Shown here: piece by piece, positions 15,556-23,424 of the stretch
Position numbering within the stretch: the stretch's first letter is position 1
Layout: each line of letters begins with the position of its first letter
NCBI GenBank assembly: GCA_016218905.1
Contig: JACRCS010000407.1
Span: forward strand, 1-24,401
Source: Deltaproteobacteria bacterium
Lineage (GTDB): Bacteria > Desulfobacterota_C > Deferrisomatia > Deferrisomatales > JACRMM01
Direction of reading: 5' to 3'
Length of the DNA stretch: 24,401 bases
Program-made: the position numbers and the translations under genes
Notes under the pieces: model-generated
Seen by the model: only the letters and a program-made list of their open reading frames with translations
Databases searched by the model: none
Told to the model about the DNA's origin: nothing

Positions 15556-17714
15556 CACCGCATCAGCCTTGTTCGTATCGCCGCGTCTACTTTGCGTAGC
15601 GTCTCCCGGTCACCGTAGGTAGGTGCATAGATCGCGATGCCTCGCAGCGTGCTCCACAGAGGCTCACCGGAGAGGAACACCAGTTGTTGGGTGAGGTGGT
15701 CGGCCATCGAGATGGAAGGGTCGTCTTCCATCTTCGGGAAGAGGCCGAGGCCTGCAACGGTCTTCCCGAGGATGCCCGGAGCCTGTCTCTCAAGTTGCTC
15801 CAGCCTCTGCCGCAACAGCACGAACCCTCCTCGTCCCTCCTGCTCCGACAGGTATAGCTCGGGAATAAAGATGTCGCATTCGTCTCGGATCACGCGCAAG
15901 AGCGGTACGTTCTGCTCCTGCCATACCGAACTACCCCAGACGAAGATGTACTTGTCGGGAAACCGCCGCCGAGCTTCTCGGAGTACCCGGATCAAGAGGT
16001 CCCGTTTGTCCCCCATGGGCTTACTTCCGACGGCTTCATCGATTATCACACCGGCGCCGCTGGACAACTGGCTCAGCAGGTTCTCCAATACTTCGGCTTC
16101 GCTCCTGAGCGCCTGCTTGCCCGAGCGGAAGGGATACACGCGGTTGAGGATCAAGTTCCCGAGAGCCAGCTGCTCCTCTCGACCGGCCCTTGTCCCTTGT
16201 TCCGGCAACAGGTCGAAGACGTTGACCGACGGCAGGTCTATACGTTTGCCGTGCGCTGCTGCCGGCCAGCCGTACGAAAGGATGATCGGTGACGGCAACG
16301 GCGGACGCTCGGCCGGGTGGGCCGCCGTGGGGAGGAGAAGGGCTGCAGAGACCAGTGCGCCTTTGAGGAGGCGTGCCTCCGACCTGTGGACCGACGGTCG
16401 AGGGGACGGGAGCGAACGAAGGCCGACCGTCGCTCCGAAGAGCAGCCACGGAAGCAGCCCGACATAGATTTCCTGAAAAAAGAAGAATCCCACTGAGAAG
16501 ACTCCGTACCCGCAGACCGTGAGAACGGTTGCTGCGCTCAGCACTCGCGCCGACGGTTCACTGTGGCGCAGACCCTTGAGCCCGCACCAGAAGATGTAAC
16601 CCAGGATGCCGTAGCGGAGGAGAAGACCAATGAGACCGTAGGCAGCAAGCAGGTACACGGGTTCGACCTCCGTATATCGGACCATTGAGCTCAAGAATGA
16701 TTTACCTACCCCGAAAGCCCAAGCAGGGAAGCTATCCAGGAGCGCGAGAGATCGCACGACCTCATCCGCTCTCCCGCTTCCGGACGAAAGCTGAGAGCCC
16801 AGGACGGACCAGCGATAGGCGAAGAAGACGAGCCGGTTCCCCAGGAGCACGACGGTCGCCGTCGCGAGGAGGGTCGCCGCGGCGAACGAACGGATCAGGA
16901 AGACCGCCTTCCGTCTCCTCAGGTACGTTCCCAGGAGCAGAGCCCCGAAGACGAGCACCGCCCACCCCCCCAAAGCCGACCGCGACGCCGACAAGATCAC
17001 GTTCCAGCTGCCGAGAACGGCGAGTGCGGCCGAGGCGGCAAGCTTCAGCGGTCCGCGCCGTGCCGGGCCTTGCCGGCGCACTACGAGCCCCGCCAGTCCG
17101 AGAGCCGTGCCGAACATCGAAAAGCCGCCCCAGGCGATGGAGTTGCCCGCGATCCCGAGGACTCGGCTCGACTCGGCGGCCCGGTCAATGGCGTTCTCGA
17201 TCTGCCTCTCCGTGCGTCCGTAGGTCCGGGCGAGGGGAGCACCCACCGGGGGATAGACCCACTGGAGGAGTCCCGCCAGGAGGGCGACACTGACCGTCGC
17301 GGCGAGGGTTCTGTAGACGAAGCGAAGCGGCACTCCCCGGACAACCTGCAGCAAGGCGACGTAGAAGAAGACCATGCGCTTGACGTACTGCCACATCTCC
17401 GTCGGCAGCACCACGTGGCCCAGGTACTCGTGCGAGCAGAGGATTCCGAACACCAGGCCTGAGGCCAGAACTGCCCACCAGGTCAAGGCGAGCCAGAGGC
17501 GGCTCTCCGGTTTCCGCGATCGTTCGAGGAGGGAGGTCCCGGCGCAAACGAGGACGAGAGCGGCCGCCAGGGCGTCGTCGAGGCTGACCTCCACCGATCC
17601 CACGCGCACCCGCGGCACAAAGACCGTGAGGCAGAGCGTGGCGAACAAGACCCTCCGTCCCAAGGCTACGAGGGATTCGAGACGATCGGCCGTGGAAGCG
17701 GTCGTGCTACTCAC
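15555..17714 (-). CDS. Wzy-like O-antigen polymerase/ligase fused to a periplasmic barrel-like domain
   Basis: This 719-residue protein is much longer than a usual Wzy (about 400-450). Residues 1 to about 445 contain a dozen or so hydrophobic helices with the O-antigen ligase/polymerase signature LSASRSALGGW and a GRADEVVRSLALL loop, so this part should polymerise repeat units. A further hydrophobic segment (about 451-465) ending AAHPAERP looks like an internal signal or final membrane helix. It is followed by a soluble domain (about 475-719) with alternating strands and helices: VIIDEAVGS (D559, E560), YIFVWGSS, IFIPELYLSE (E619) and GIAIYAPTYG. This resembles a TIM-barrel hydrolase-like fold. 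No ATG, GTG or TTG lies in frame around the junction, so two genes are unlikely. The GTG start at 17714 overlaps the upstream stop by 8 bases. Confidence 0.88.
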   Translation of the reverse strand: MSSTTASTADRLESLVALGRRVLFATLCLTVFVPRVRVGSVEVSLDDALAAALVLVCAGTSLLERSRKPESRLWLALTWWAVLASGLVFGILCSHEYLGHVVLPTEMWQYVKRMVFFYVALLQVVRGVPLRFVYRTLAATVSVALLAGLLQWVYPPVGAPLARTYGRTERQIENAIDRAAESSRVLGIAGNSIAWGGFSMFGTALGLAGLVVRRQGPARRGPLKLAASAALAVLGSWNVILSASRSALGGWAVLVFGALLLGTYLRRRKAVFLIRSFAAATLLATATVVLLGNRLVFFAYRWSVLGSQLSSGSGRADEVVRSLALLDSFPAWAFGVGKSFLSSMVRYTEVEPVYLLAAYGLIGLLLRYGILGYIFWCGLKGLRHSEPSARVLSAATVLTVCGYGVFSVGFFFFQEIYVGLLPWLLFGATVGLRSLPSPRPSVHRSEARLLKGALVSAALLLPTAAHPAERPPLPSPIILSYGWPAAAHGKRIDLPSVNVFDLLPEQGTRAGREEQLALGNLILNRVYPFRSGKQALRSEAEVLENLLSQLSSGAGVIIDEAVGSKPMGDKRDLLIRVLREARRRFPDKYIFVWGSSVWQEQNVPLLRVIRDECDIFIPELYLSEQEGRGGFVLLRQRLEQLERQAPGILGKTVAGLGLFPKMEDDPSISMADHLTQQLVFLSGEPLWSTLRGIAIYAPTYGDRETLRKVDAAIRTRLMR

Positions 17715-18789
17715 GCGTAGCCTCTCGAAAGCACGATAGGATCTGTTCTGCTGCCCGATTCCAGCCGAACTCCTTTTCTATGTGCGCTCGGGCACTGGCA
17801 CCCATGGCCGCCCGCCCCCTCGCATCCGACGCGAGCCGGCCGAGAGCTTCGGCCCACGCGTCCTCGCCGCCTTCCACGACGAACCCGGTCACGCCGTCCC
17901 GTACGACTTCCGGGGCCGACGCAAACGGCCCCACTACCACCGGAAGGGCGCAAGCCTGCGCCTCGAGCGCCACCATGGGCATCCCCTCCGCGTCCGACGG
18001 GAGCGCGAAGACATCGGCCCCGCGGTACAGTGCCAGCATTCCCTCCTCATCGAGCAAGCCCGGGAACACAGCGGCCTCCCCAAGCCCCAGGTCCTGCGCC
18101 AGCTCGCGAAGACGAGGGCCGAGCTCCCCCTCGCCCGCCAGGACGAGCTTGGACGCGGGAAACGAAGACTGTACCCGCGCAAAAGCTCGAAGCAGGAGGT
18201 CGAAGCGCTTTCGGGGGATGAAGCGACCCGCAGCAACGACCGTAAAGCCGCTCCGCGCCCCGGCTGGCGCGGGCGAAAACCTCTCGGGGTCCACCCCGTT
18301 CGAAATCTTACAGATCGCTGCCGGAGCCACTCTGTGCCGTTCCACCAGCCCGCGCACCGAATCTTCAGACAGGGTGACCACCCTTCTGAGCTTTCGGAGC
18401 GCGGCCGTCTCGAGCGCCGGGTAGAGCCGGCGCCAGACCCGCCAGGGCTCGCCCAGCGCTTCTGCGGAGCTGAGAGTGTGAACGAACGGTACGCAGCCGC
18501 TCCTGTCGACGAAAAACGCGAAGAGGGCGCTCTGCGGAAAGACCACGTCGTAGTTCGCCAGCTTTCCCGTAGCGGCCAGATAGAAGGAGACCCACAGGGC
18601 CCGCATGGGCATCCCGGGTATGGGTACCCGGTAGACCGCCTCCGAGGGGCGGTGACGGGCCTCGGGCGAAAAGACCGCCACGTGGTGTCCAGCCGCGAGC
18701 CAGACCCGCCGCAACTCGAAGACGACGCGGCTGATCCCCCCCCGGAAGACGGGTGGGTTCCAGTACGGTGCCACGATAGCGATGCGCAC
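17707..18789 (-). CDS. GT4 glycosyltransferase
   Basis: This 360-residue GT-B enzyme carries a glycine-rich acceptor-site start (PYWNPPVFRGGISRVVFELR). The donor-binding domain has TVVAAGRFIPRKRFDLLLRA and FALPSDAEGMPMVALEAQAC, which contains the EX7E motif. I chose the GTG at 18789, 4 bases after the pyruvyl transferase stop; a longer frame to 18876 would lie inside the upstream gene and has no family-like sequence. It ends 8 bases inside the polymerase gene. Function inferred from context: addition of one sugar to the repeat unit. Confidence 0.92.
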   Translation of the reverse strand: MRIAIVAPYWNPPVFRGGISRVVFELRRVWLAAGHHVAVFSPEARHRPSEAVYRVPIPGMPMRALWVSFYLAATGKLANYDVVFPQSALFAFFVDRSGCVPFVHTLSSAEALGEPWRVWRRLYPALETAALRKLRRVVTLSEDSVRGLVERHRVAPAAICKISNGVDPERFSPAPAGARSGFTVVAAGRFIPRKRFDLLLRAFARVQSSFPASKLVLAGEGELGPRLRELAQDLGLGEAAVFPGLLDEEGMLALYRGADVFALPSDAEGMPMVALEAQACALPVVVGPFASAPEVVRDGVTGFVVEGGEDAWAEALGRLASDARGRAAMGASARAHIEKEFGWNRAAEQILSCFREATRE

Positions 18790-18793
18790 GCTC

Positions 18794-20056
18794 TCAAGCC
18801 CCCGCCGCGCCGGCGAGCCCGCAGAGGATCTCCGCGTTCCGGCGGGAGCGCACCTCCAGCGCGTTTCGGGCCTCACGCAAACGGTGGCCCGTCGCGTCCG
18901 GCTCTGTCGAGAGCCGCGCCAGAGCGCCGACCAGATCTTCGGCCACGAAGTCTTCCACGTCGAAGCAGAGGTGCTCCAACCCCGTCTGCGAGGCCAGCTC
19001 CCTCGTCTTCTGTTCGTAGGCGATGGGGATCACGGGCACGCCCGCCAAGATCGCGAAGATCGCGAAGTGCATCCGCATGCTGACGACCGCATCGGCGCAG
19101 AGGGCGACGACGCGAGGATAGCTGCGGGGATGGAAGGGTGCATCGACGACCAGGAGCCTCTCCGAGAACGCGGTCGGGACCTCCGCTGCCAGTCCCCTTG
19201 CGAACGCGGCGTCATCGAAGCCGTAGCCCTCGCGGCCCTGGCAGGTCGAGAGGAAGCAGAGCCGCCACGGCGTCGTCTCCAAGACCAGCCGCAGGAACCG
19301 GACCAGCTCGACTCGATAGCGCGCGGCGAGCCGCTCCGCGTCCGTCGTACCCGGGAATCTCCAGGGGCGGGCGCTCAGCAGCAGCAGCGGCGCCCCTTGT
19401 CCCCGGTGGCGATGCTCGCGGATGGTCTCGAGGGCCTGGCGCTCCCCTGCGCTCAGCTCGGCCTCGTCGTGGACGCGCATGGCGAAGGCGGCATCGGCCG
19501 TCCACTCCAGCAAACTCGGCGCCGCGTCCAGCCCCCGCAGCAGCTCCAAGCTATGCCGGTCTCGCGTCGTCACGGCGTCGAAGCGGCTGAGCAGGCCGGC
19601 GGCCCGCCGGGCGGTGCGATCCCGCCGAAACGGACCCACGGAATGAGCGTACGCCATGTGCGGGCGGCCCGTCTGCAGCGACTCCGAGAAGAGGCGGAAG
19701 AGCACGTCCGTGGAGTAGAGATCGTTCACGTACCCGCCTCCGCAGTAGACCAGCGCGTCGTAACGAGCCAAGTCGTCCACGAACGAGCGCTCCCCCGGGG
19801 TCGTGAGGCGAAGCCGGCTCCGGGTAGGGTAGCTCCGGCGAAGCAGAGCCGAGGCGTGCCGTTGCCGCGGCCAGTGGTCCTGGAGCATCGGCTCCAGCGA
19901 TAGATCCGGATAGTGCGGCGACGCGGCGGCGTGATCCCGCGCGTAGACGGTCACGGCGGCCCCGGGGCACGCGCTCCGGATCGCGTCGCAGGTGCCGTAC
20001 ACGATCGCGGCGTCGCCACCGTTCAAGATCACGCTGTTGACCAGGGCTATGCGCAT
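18794..20056 (-). CDS. Polysaccharide pyruvyl transferase (CsaB/WcaK family)
   Basis: This 420-residue enzyme transfers a pyruvyl ketal from phosphoenolpyruvate onto a sugar, making the polysaccharide acidic. The family pattern is complete. It has a start MRIALVNSVILNGGDAAIV, the central YCGGGYVNDLYS, AHSVGPFRRDRTARRAAGLL and TTRDRHSLELLRGL. The active-site region SMRMHFAIFAILAGVPVIPI is followed by AYEQKT. The ATG at 20056 overlaps the flippase stop by 10 bases (ATGCGCATAG). An upstream extension in the same frame to 20371 is a low-complexity overlap and was excluded. The acceptor sugar is unknown. Confidence 0.92.
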   Translation of the reverse strand: MRIALVNSVILNGGDAAIVYGTCDAIRSACPGAAVTVYARDHAAASPHYPDLSLEPMLQDHWPRQRHASALLRRSYPTRSRLRLTTPGERSFVDDLARYDALVYCGGGYVNDLYSTDVLFRLFSESLQTGRPHMAYAHSVGPFRRDRTARRAAGLLSRFDAVTTRDRHSLELLRGLDAAPSLLEWTADAAFAMRVHDEAELSAGERQALETIREHRHRGQGAPLLLLSARPWRFPGTTDAERLAARYRVELVRFLRLVLETTPWRLCFLSTCQGREGYGFDDAAFARGLAAEVPTAFSERLLVVDAPFHPRSYPRVVALCADAVVSMRMHFAIFAILAGVPVIPIAYEQKTRELASQTGLEHLCFDVEDFVAEDLVGALARLSTEPDATGHRLREARNALEVRSRRNAEILCGLAGAAGA

Positions 20057-21564
20057 CGCCGAAGACCGATCAACTCGCGGGCCTGATCCAGCGCGGGATC
20101 TCTGGTGGCGATGAGGAGCCCCATGTACGAGCCCAGGCCGACGCAGAGGCACAGGATCAGCGATGTCCCGGCCGCGAAGTCGGACGAGAGCGCCTTTGCG
20201 CCCCAGACCGCTCCGGCCATCAGCAGCGACAGGCAGAGGGGGCGCACGATGCTGCGGTAGAGATCTCGGGCGCAGGGACCCAGGAGCCGGCGTAGCAGGA
20301 GGCGGTACGAGAGCGCGCTCATCACGGCCTGGAAGCCGAGCAGGGCGAGCACCGCGCCGTAAGCGCCCCACCGGGACACGAACCCGTAGAGGAGGAGCGG
20401 CTGCAGCGTCAATTTGGAGAGGCTCCAGTACATGCCCAGGTCGGTCCTACCCTTCGCCAACAGGAGCGCGCCCACCGGGCTCCCGGTGGATCGGAGGAGC
20501 GACACCAGCGCCAGAATCTCGGCCAGTCGCACGCTGGGTCCCCACTGCTCTCCGTAGAGGACCGGGATCAACAGCGAGGCCACCGCCGCCATCCCCAGGG
20601 CCACAGGGGCGTTCACCGTGCACAGCGTTTGGAGGGCCCGGAAGTACGTCCTCCGCGCCAGCGCCGGTACTGTCTGAAGCCGGGCGAGGACCGGGAACAA
20701 GACCCGCGTGACGACGGGGGTGATGAGCTGGGCCGGTCGAAACGCCAGCTCGTTGGCGAGCGTAAAGTAACCGAGCGCCTTTGGGCCCAGCATCGCACCG
20801 ATCAACACCTGAGAGATGTTGTTGTTCGCGTAATTCGCCCCCTGGTCGACCATCTGGCAGACGCCGAACGAGAGGTAGCCCCTCAGATCTGCCCAAGCGA
20901 AGTGTAGCCTGGGCCGGTGGGTACGGAAAGAGTTCCCCACCAGCACAACCACCCGGGCCAGGGCCCCGCAGATATATCCGAGGACCAGCGATCCCACGCC
21001 GAGCCCCCCTAAGGCCCCCGCCACCGAGGCAAGCAGTTGCACCGCAGAACTGCCGACACTCGCGCCGGCGACGATGTCGAACCGGAGCTCTTTCTTCAAT
21101 AGGGCTTCGCACTGTTGCCCGACTGGAATGACGAGGAAAGAGAGCGCCACGATCCGTAGAAGCTCCTCCAAACGAGCTTCCGAGAAACCGACGGCGACGA
21201 GGGGTGCGGCGAGTTGAAGGATCCCGCAGAAACACGCACCGCAGGCGATGTTCATCCAGAACAGGCTCGAGAGGCTCTCCTCGGCTACGTCCTGCCGGTA
21301 GATGGTCGCGTTGGAGACTCCCATATCCGAGAAAAGCTGGCCGAAGCCCGTGACGACGAGCAGCATCGACATCAGGCCGAAGTCCGTTGGGGTCAGCAGC
21401 CGAGCGAGGATCATCGTCTGGACGAAGGCGAGGGCGGCGCTGGCCCCCGCCGAGATCGTGGTCCACCGGACGCCCCGGACAGCGCCGCTCCGGACGGCCG
21501 AGAACCCGCCGTCCTCCTTCGGCGCCTTGACGCGCGGACTTCCGTTCAAGTCTCTAGTCTCCAA
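20047..21564 (-). CDS. Wzx-type polysaccharide flippase (WzxC-like, MOP superfamily)
   Basis: This 505-residue inner-membrane protein moves the undecaprenyl-linked repeat unit to the periplasm. It has about 12-14 hydrophobic helices. The N-terminal RWTTISAGASAALAFVQTMI, then LARLLTPTDFGLMSML and FSDMGVSNATIYRQD, is typical of the WzxC/AmsL branch. It is the first gene of the leftward operon. Only TTG starts are available: an in-frame TGA lies 18 bases upstream of the TTG at 21564. The second TTG at 21549 has the better ribosome-binding site (GGAG, 9 bases away), so the true start may be 21549. I saw no convincing promoter in the 146 bases upstream. Confidence 0.93.
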   Translation of the reverse strand: METRDLNGSPRVKAPKEDGGFSAVRSGAVRGVRWTTISAGASAALAFVQTMILARLLTPTDFGLMSMLLVVTGFGQLFSDMGVSNATIYRQDVAEESLSSLFWMNIACGACFCGILQLAAPLVAVGFSEARLEELLRIVALSFLVIPVGQQCEALLKKELRFDIVAGASVGSSAVQLLASVAGALGGLGVGSLVLGYICGALARVVVLVGNSFRTHRPRLHFAWADLRGYLSFGVCQMVDQGANYANNNISQVLIGAMLGPKALGYFTLANELAFRPAQLITPVVTRVLFPVLARLQTVPALARRTYFRALQTLCTVNAPVALGMAAVASLLIPVLYGEQWGPSVRLAEILALVSLLRSTGSPVGALLLAKGRTDLGMYWSLSKLTLQPLLLYGFVSRWGAYGAVLALLGFQAVMSALSYRLLLRRLLGPCARDLYRSIVRPLCLSLLMAGAVWGAKALSSDFAAGTSLILCLCVGLGSYMGLLIATRDPALDQARELIGLRRCA

Positions 21565-21710
21565 CTCAGGCTCTGGAGTTCAGCACGTAACGGTTGGCGT
21601 TCGGGCAGACTGGAATGATTCGAGGAAGGTATCGCGTTATGGCATGGAAGAGCAAGTGTCGCTGGATCCGGCCCACGCGAGGAGGGCCGATCTCCGGACG
21701 ATGGTGCAGT

Positions 21711-22068
21711 TCAGACTGCGGGTTCCGTCACGAAGTCGAAGAGGAAGTCGGAAGGTCTTCCGCCGTAGCGTTCCAGATAACTTGCGATGGCCGTTGCGAT
21801 CCGGCCGAACTGGTCGGGCGGCAGGATCGAGGAGAGACGAGGACTCCCGGTGGGGTTCTCCCCGATCGAAGAACTCACGGGTGAGGAGCAGGAAGTCGTT
21901 CCGATTCCTCGTCACGAGGCACCGATCCTCGGCCGAGGCGTAGGCGAGCTGCTCCCGATCGGAGAGCCCCTGGCGTCCCAACTCGTGGACGCTCACGGCG
22001 TCGACTCCGGCTCTCCGGAGCGCCTCCGAGATCCGAGGGCTCAGGTCTTCATCGAGGAGCAGCTTCAC
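21711..22068 (-). pseudogene. DUF5615 PIN-like toxin gene with two frame breaks
   Basis: The N-terminal half reads as a clean DUF5615 protein: VKLLLDEDLSPRISEALRR with acidic PIN-like residues, then CLVTRNRNDFLLLTREFF and GEPH. After GEPHR the frame departs. The family-like segment VLVSPR is found in a second frame. DQFGRIATAIASYLERYGG and DFLFDFVTEP are in a third frame, ending at TGA 21711. Each shift is explained by loss of one base, near 21846-21849 (a CCC run) and near 21824-21826. Without repair, the first frame runs to 21637 and gives a 143-residue protein with an unrelated tail. The GTG start at 22068 overlaps the DUF433 stop (GTGA). Real decay or assembly indels are both possible. 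Confidence 0.7.
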
Positions 22069-22346
22069 CGGGAGAGGCGGCGCGCGAAGGCCAAATCGTC
22101 CCTCCGCTCGGTGGCACCCTCTCTCCGGTTGGAGCGGATGAGTTCGTCGATTTCTTTCGGATAGGCTCGGTAGTAGCCGAGGGCGGCCAGGAGTTGGCGC
22201 CCCGACAGCCAATGATAGGCTTCGCGGAGCCTCTCTTCGTCCCTTCCGAGGGCGAGGTAGGACGCGATCACCTCCCACACCTCCACTCCCGTGCCCTCGA
22301 CCCTCGCCCTCCGGCCCGCGGGGCCGTCGGCGAAGAGGATGCCCGG
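22065..22346 (-). pseudogene. DUF433-type antitoxin domain, separated from its N-terminus by an in-frame TGA
   Basis: Ninety-three codons read PGILFADGPAGRRARVEGTG, then VEVWEVIASYL, LSGRQLLAALGYY and PKEIDELI. This is the DUF433 half of an antitoxin that pairs with DUF5615 toxins. It is in the same frame as the ribbon-helix-helix peptide just upstream; only the TGA at 22347-22349 divides them. Family proteins that I recall carry RR-x-PGI-x-F continuously, so the TGA probably replaces a sense codon. The only in-frame start inside is a GTG at 22286, which would drop the conserved DGPAGRRA segment. It overlaps the toxin start by 4 bases. Confidence 0.7.
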
Positions 22347-22484
22347 TCATCGGCGCATCTTCACGCCTTCTGATAGCATCTCGGCGGCGAGGGCCGACAG
22401 GGTGGTGCGACGCCCAGCGGACAGCCGTTCCAGCTCCGAGGCCGTCTCAGGGTCAACTCTCACGCTCTTCCCCGCGCTCGCCAC
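22347..22484 (-). CDS. Short ribbon-helix-helix-like antitoxin peptide (N-terminal half of a split antitoxin)
   Basis: A 45-residue peptide reads VASAGKSVRVDPETASELER, then LSAGRRTTLSALAAEMLSEG and VKMRR. A beta strand (KSVRVD) and two helices match the Arc/MetJ-type DNA-binding fold. The GTG at 22484 follows AGGA. It ends at a TGA, and reading through would continue directly into the DUF433 domain. An RHH DNA-binding unit would still be made, so autoregulation might persist even if toxin neutralisation is lost. Confidence 0.65.
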   Translation of the reverse strand: MASAGKSVRVDPETASELERLSAGRRTTLSALAAEMLSEGVKMRR

Positions 22485-22498
22485 GGTCCTGCCTCTCC

Positions 22499-22515
22499 TG
22501 TCTACGACGTATACA
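22499..22515. promoter_or_regulatory. Putative operator of the RHH antitoxin
   Basis: On the minus strand TGTATACG-T-CGTAGACA is a 17-bp palindrome with one mismatch per arm. It sits just downstream of the predicted -10 box and 15 bases before the antitoxin start. The position fits autorepression by the ribbon-helix-helix protein. Confidence 0.45.
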
Positions 22516-22517
22516 CC

Positions 22518-22547
22518 AGATTACAGGAGTCGCGGCGCTCGGTGCAA
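22518..22547 (-). promoter_or_regulatory. Putative promoter of the antitoxin-toxin operon
   Basis: Minus-strand TTGCAC (22542-22547) and TAATCT (22518-22523) are separated by 18 bases. The predicted start falls in the adjacent palindrome. The rest of 22548-22728 holds only a possible TACAAT -10 box (22692-22697, plus strand) for the next gene. Confidence 0.45.
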
Positions 22548-22728
22548 GGATAGGGGTGGTTCCGAGAGAGGCTTGTCAGGATACCAAAGACGGCCCCGCA
22601 GGCGCGCTTCATCCCGCGTCTTCCCCTGTTCCCTCTTTGGTGCTCGCACGTCCAGACCCAGGTGTCGTTTTCCGTGGTTCGAACCTTGCGCTACAATCGT
22701 ATTCGGACTTCATGAGGACGGGACTCCC

Positions 22729-23103
22729 ATGATCGAAGAACCGAGCCCAGAGGAACTCATCCGGTACCGGCAGACCCTTTTTCGCCGTGAGGAAGAGGAG
22801 AAGCGGGCCCTGGCCGTTCGAACGCGCACCGCTTGGGAAGTCGCGCGTTCCTGTGCGCACGTGCTCAGGTCTCGATATGGCGCGGCCCGGGTGGTCTTGT
22901 TCGGCTCCCTCGTGAGGCCGGCCGGCTTCCATGCCCGCTCCGACGTGGACCTTGCGGCATGGGGCCTTGCGCCCGAAGAGACTTTCTCGGCCATAGGCGA
23001 GATGTTGGAGCTCGGTGGCGACCTGGAGGTGAACCTGGTCGATGCGGCCCTCTGCCGCCCCTCCCTCTTGGAGCGGATCGAGAAGGAAGGAGTGGAACTA
23101 TGA
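22729..23103 (+). CDS. MNT-domain nucleotidyltransferase (MntA-like antitoxin)
   Basis: This 124-residue protein has the minimal nucleotidyltransferase signature, VVLFGSLVRPAGFHARSDVDLAAWG (about residues 52-76): GS-x10-13-DxD. The N-terminal region is helical and charged. MNT proteins pair with HEPN ribonuclease toxins and neutralise them by AMPylation or binding. The protein ends ERIEKEGVEL, as full-length relatives do, so this gene looks intact. The ATG at 22729 was chosen because the longer reading into upstream DNA lacks similarity. A six-codon mini-ORF (22712-22732) overlaps the start in ATGA. The expected HEPN gene follows but is damaged. Confidence 0.88.
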   Translation: MIEEPSPEELIRYRQTLFRREEEEKRALAVRTRTAWEVARSCAHVLRSRYGAARVVLFGSLVRPAGFHARSDVDLAAWGLAPEETFSAIGEMLELGGDLEVNLVDAALCRPSLLERIEKEGVEL

Positions 23104-23320
23104 GATTCGGCCGAAGGTCATCTCCGGGGAAACCGCCGCTCGGCTTCAGGAATACCTGAGTTTTCGGCACGTCGTCCGAAATATCTACGCCTTTGAGTTC
23201 GACGCCGATCGGGTCGAGAGACTTGTTCGCGGGCTTGCACCGACCTTCGAGGCGATTCGGGAGGAGCTGACCGCCTTTGCGGGCGTCCTCGAAAGGATAA
23301 ACGGCGCGCGGGACGAGTAA
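23099..23320 (+). pseudogene. HEPN (HepT-like) toxin remnant lacking its N-terminal half
   Basis: Seventy-three codons read YEIRPKVISGETAARLQEYL, then SFRHVVRNIYAFEF and a helical end at NGARDE. This matches the C-terminal half of large HepT-like partners of MNT proteins. The usual first 50-70 residues are missing and no ATG, GTG or TTG lies in frame inside the remnant. Translation could only begin at an ATG (23042) inside the MNT gene, giving an unrelated 19-residue head. The catalytic-type motif reads R-HVVR-N rather than the classic R-x4-H, although RN..Y variants occur. Probably an internal deletion next to the MNT stop. Confidence 0.65.
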
Positions 23321-23424
23321 CTTCGGACCGAAGCTTCCTCAAGGCCTATGACGAGAGCTGATCTGGGGATCGCGGAAGGAATGCCCCCTTGTGAGCCCCT
23401 CGGTTCGCGAGGCCAACCTACGGA

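Noticed and set aside
16238..16465. A separate gene for the C-terminal domain of the polymerase fusion
   Set aside because: No in-frame ATG, GTG or TTG is present around the junction and the frame is continuous, so a fusion fits better.
17782..19083. A 433-codon plus-strand open frame
   Set aside because: It lies opposite a glycosyltransferase and a pyruvyl transferase with intact motifs; no domain is visible.
21565..21710. A promoter for the leftward polysaccharide operon
   Set aside because: TTGCTC followed 18 bases later by TACCTT was considered, but the -10 match is too weak to report as a feature.
22347..22349. The TGA between RHH and DUF433 as a selenocysteine or programmed readthrough codon
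   Set aside because: I see no SECIS-like hairpin directly downstream, and the neighbouring toxin also carries lesions, so simple decay or sequence error is more likely.
22712..22732. Six-codon mini-ORF overlapping the MNT start in ATGA
   Set aside because: It could be a coupling leader, but such a short frame with no supporting conservation is expected by chance.
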